From contig JBCBKP010000029.1 of the NCBI GenBank assembly GCA_038521625.1, positions 1-40,192 of the forward strand: a DNA stretch of 40,192 nt. Reading direction: 5' to 3'. The position numbers and the translations under genes were made by a program. Source of the DNA: JBCBKP01 sp038521625 (GTDB taxonomy: Bacteria > Planctomycetota > Phycisphaerae > Phycisphaerales > UBA1924). Numbering within the stretch: position 1 is the stretch's first letter; each line of letters opens with the position of its first letter. The notes below the pieces were generated by a model that saw nothing but the letters and a program-made list of their open reading frames with translations, searched no databases and was not told the origin of the DNA. Below, in pieces: positions 40,192 to 40,192 of this stretch.

Positions 40192-40192
40192 C

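Overview
The window reads as a chromosomal stretch of a high-GC, Gram-negative-type bacterium, most likely a planctomycete close to the Phycisphaerae. The clues are two tandem secreted proteins with a PEP-CTERM-like Pro/hydrophobic/Arg tail, a pseudopilin with the FxDGH motif, an ECF sigma factor fused to a membrane anchor and a C-terminal domain, a YdjY-domain protein, and an LpxB for a lipid A outer membrane. This placement is inferred from family character; no rRNA is present. Genes are packed tightly, often with 4-base start/stop overlaps, and two convergent pairs share one CTAG for both stop codons.

Layout. 1-1.35 kb: two tandem secreted paralogues sharing a nearly identical 186-bp block. 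1.38-9.4 kb: carA, priA, murD, a YdjY-domain protein, an HtrA-type protease and panB. 9.5-13.3 kb: a methyltransferase plus geranylgeranyl-reductase-like flavoprotein pair and an ABC-F ATPase. 13.3-18.2 kb: a Bcp-type peroxiredoxin, two small membrane proteins, an alanine/Na+ symporter with an extra domain, and lpxB. 18.2-20.3 kb: a histidine kinase and a response regulator with an XRE-type HTH output. 20.4-26.9 kb: rsmB-like, a PTS IIA (ptsN-like), a lone TolQ/MotA protein, and the isoprenoid genes ispA-like and dxs followed by nadK. 26.9-30.9 kb: a coupled operon of GntR/LacI-hybrid regulator, MTA/SAH nucleosidase and Na+/H+ antiporter with an RCK domain, behind a tRNA-Glu. 31-32.6 kb: a small unknown, a CPBP protease and rpsT. 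32.94-35.4 kb: a tRNA-Arg followed by a lower-GC island with an unknown membrane protein under an operator-like promoter, a Mom-like/GNAT phage-type protein, and a remnant of a Tll0287-like haem-binding protein. 35.8-40.2 kb: an unknown Gly-rich protein with a Cys/His cluster, a YHYH-domain protein, a pseudopilin and the sigma-factor fusion, which runs off the right edge.

How the genes work together. Most genes are housekeeping: pyrimidine/arginine precursor supply, replication restart, cell wall, pantothenate, isoprenoids, NADP, rRNA methylation and lipid A. Accessory interest lies in the tRNA-Arg island, the sigma-fusion/pseudopilin pair, the regulator-nucleosidase-antiporter operon, and the unknown Cys/His protein.

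A recurring feature is a TANNNT-like -10 hexamer ending 5-6 nt before the start codon (carA, murD, panB, ABC-F, histidine kinase, TolQ-like, ispA; TACAAC before the methyltransferase). This pattern points to leaderless mRNAs. It also places the rsmB start at an ATC, because that gene has no ATG, GTG or TTG where its N-terminal domain begins.
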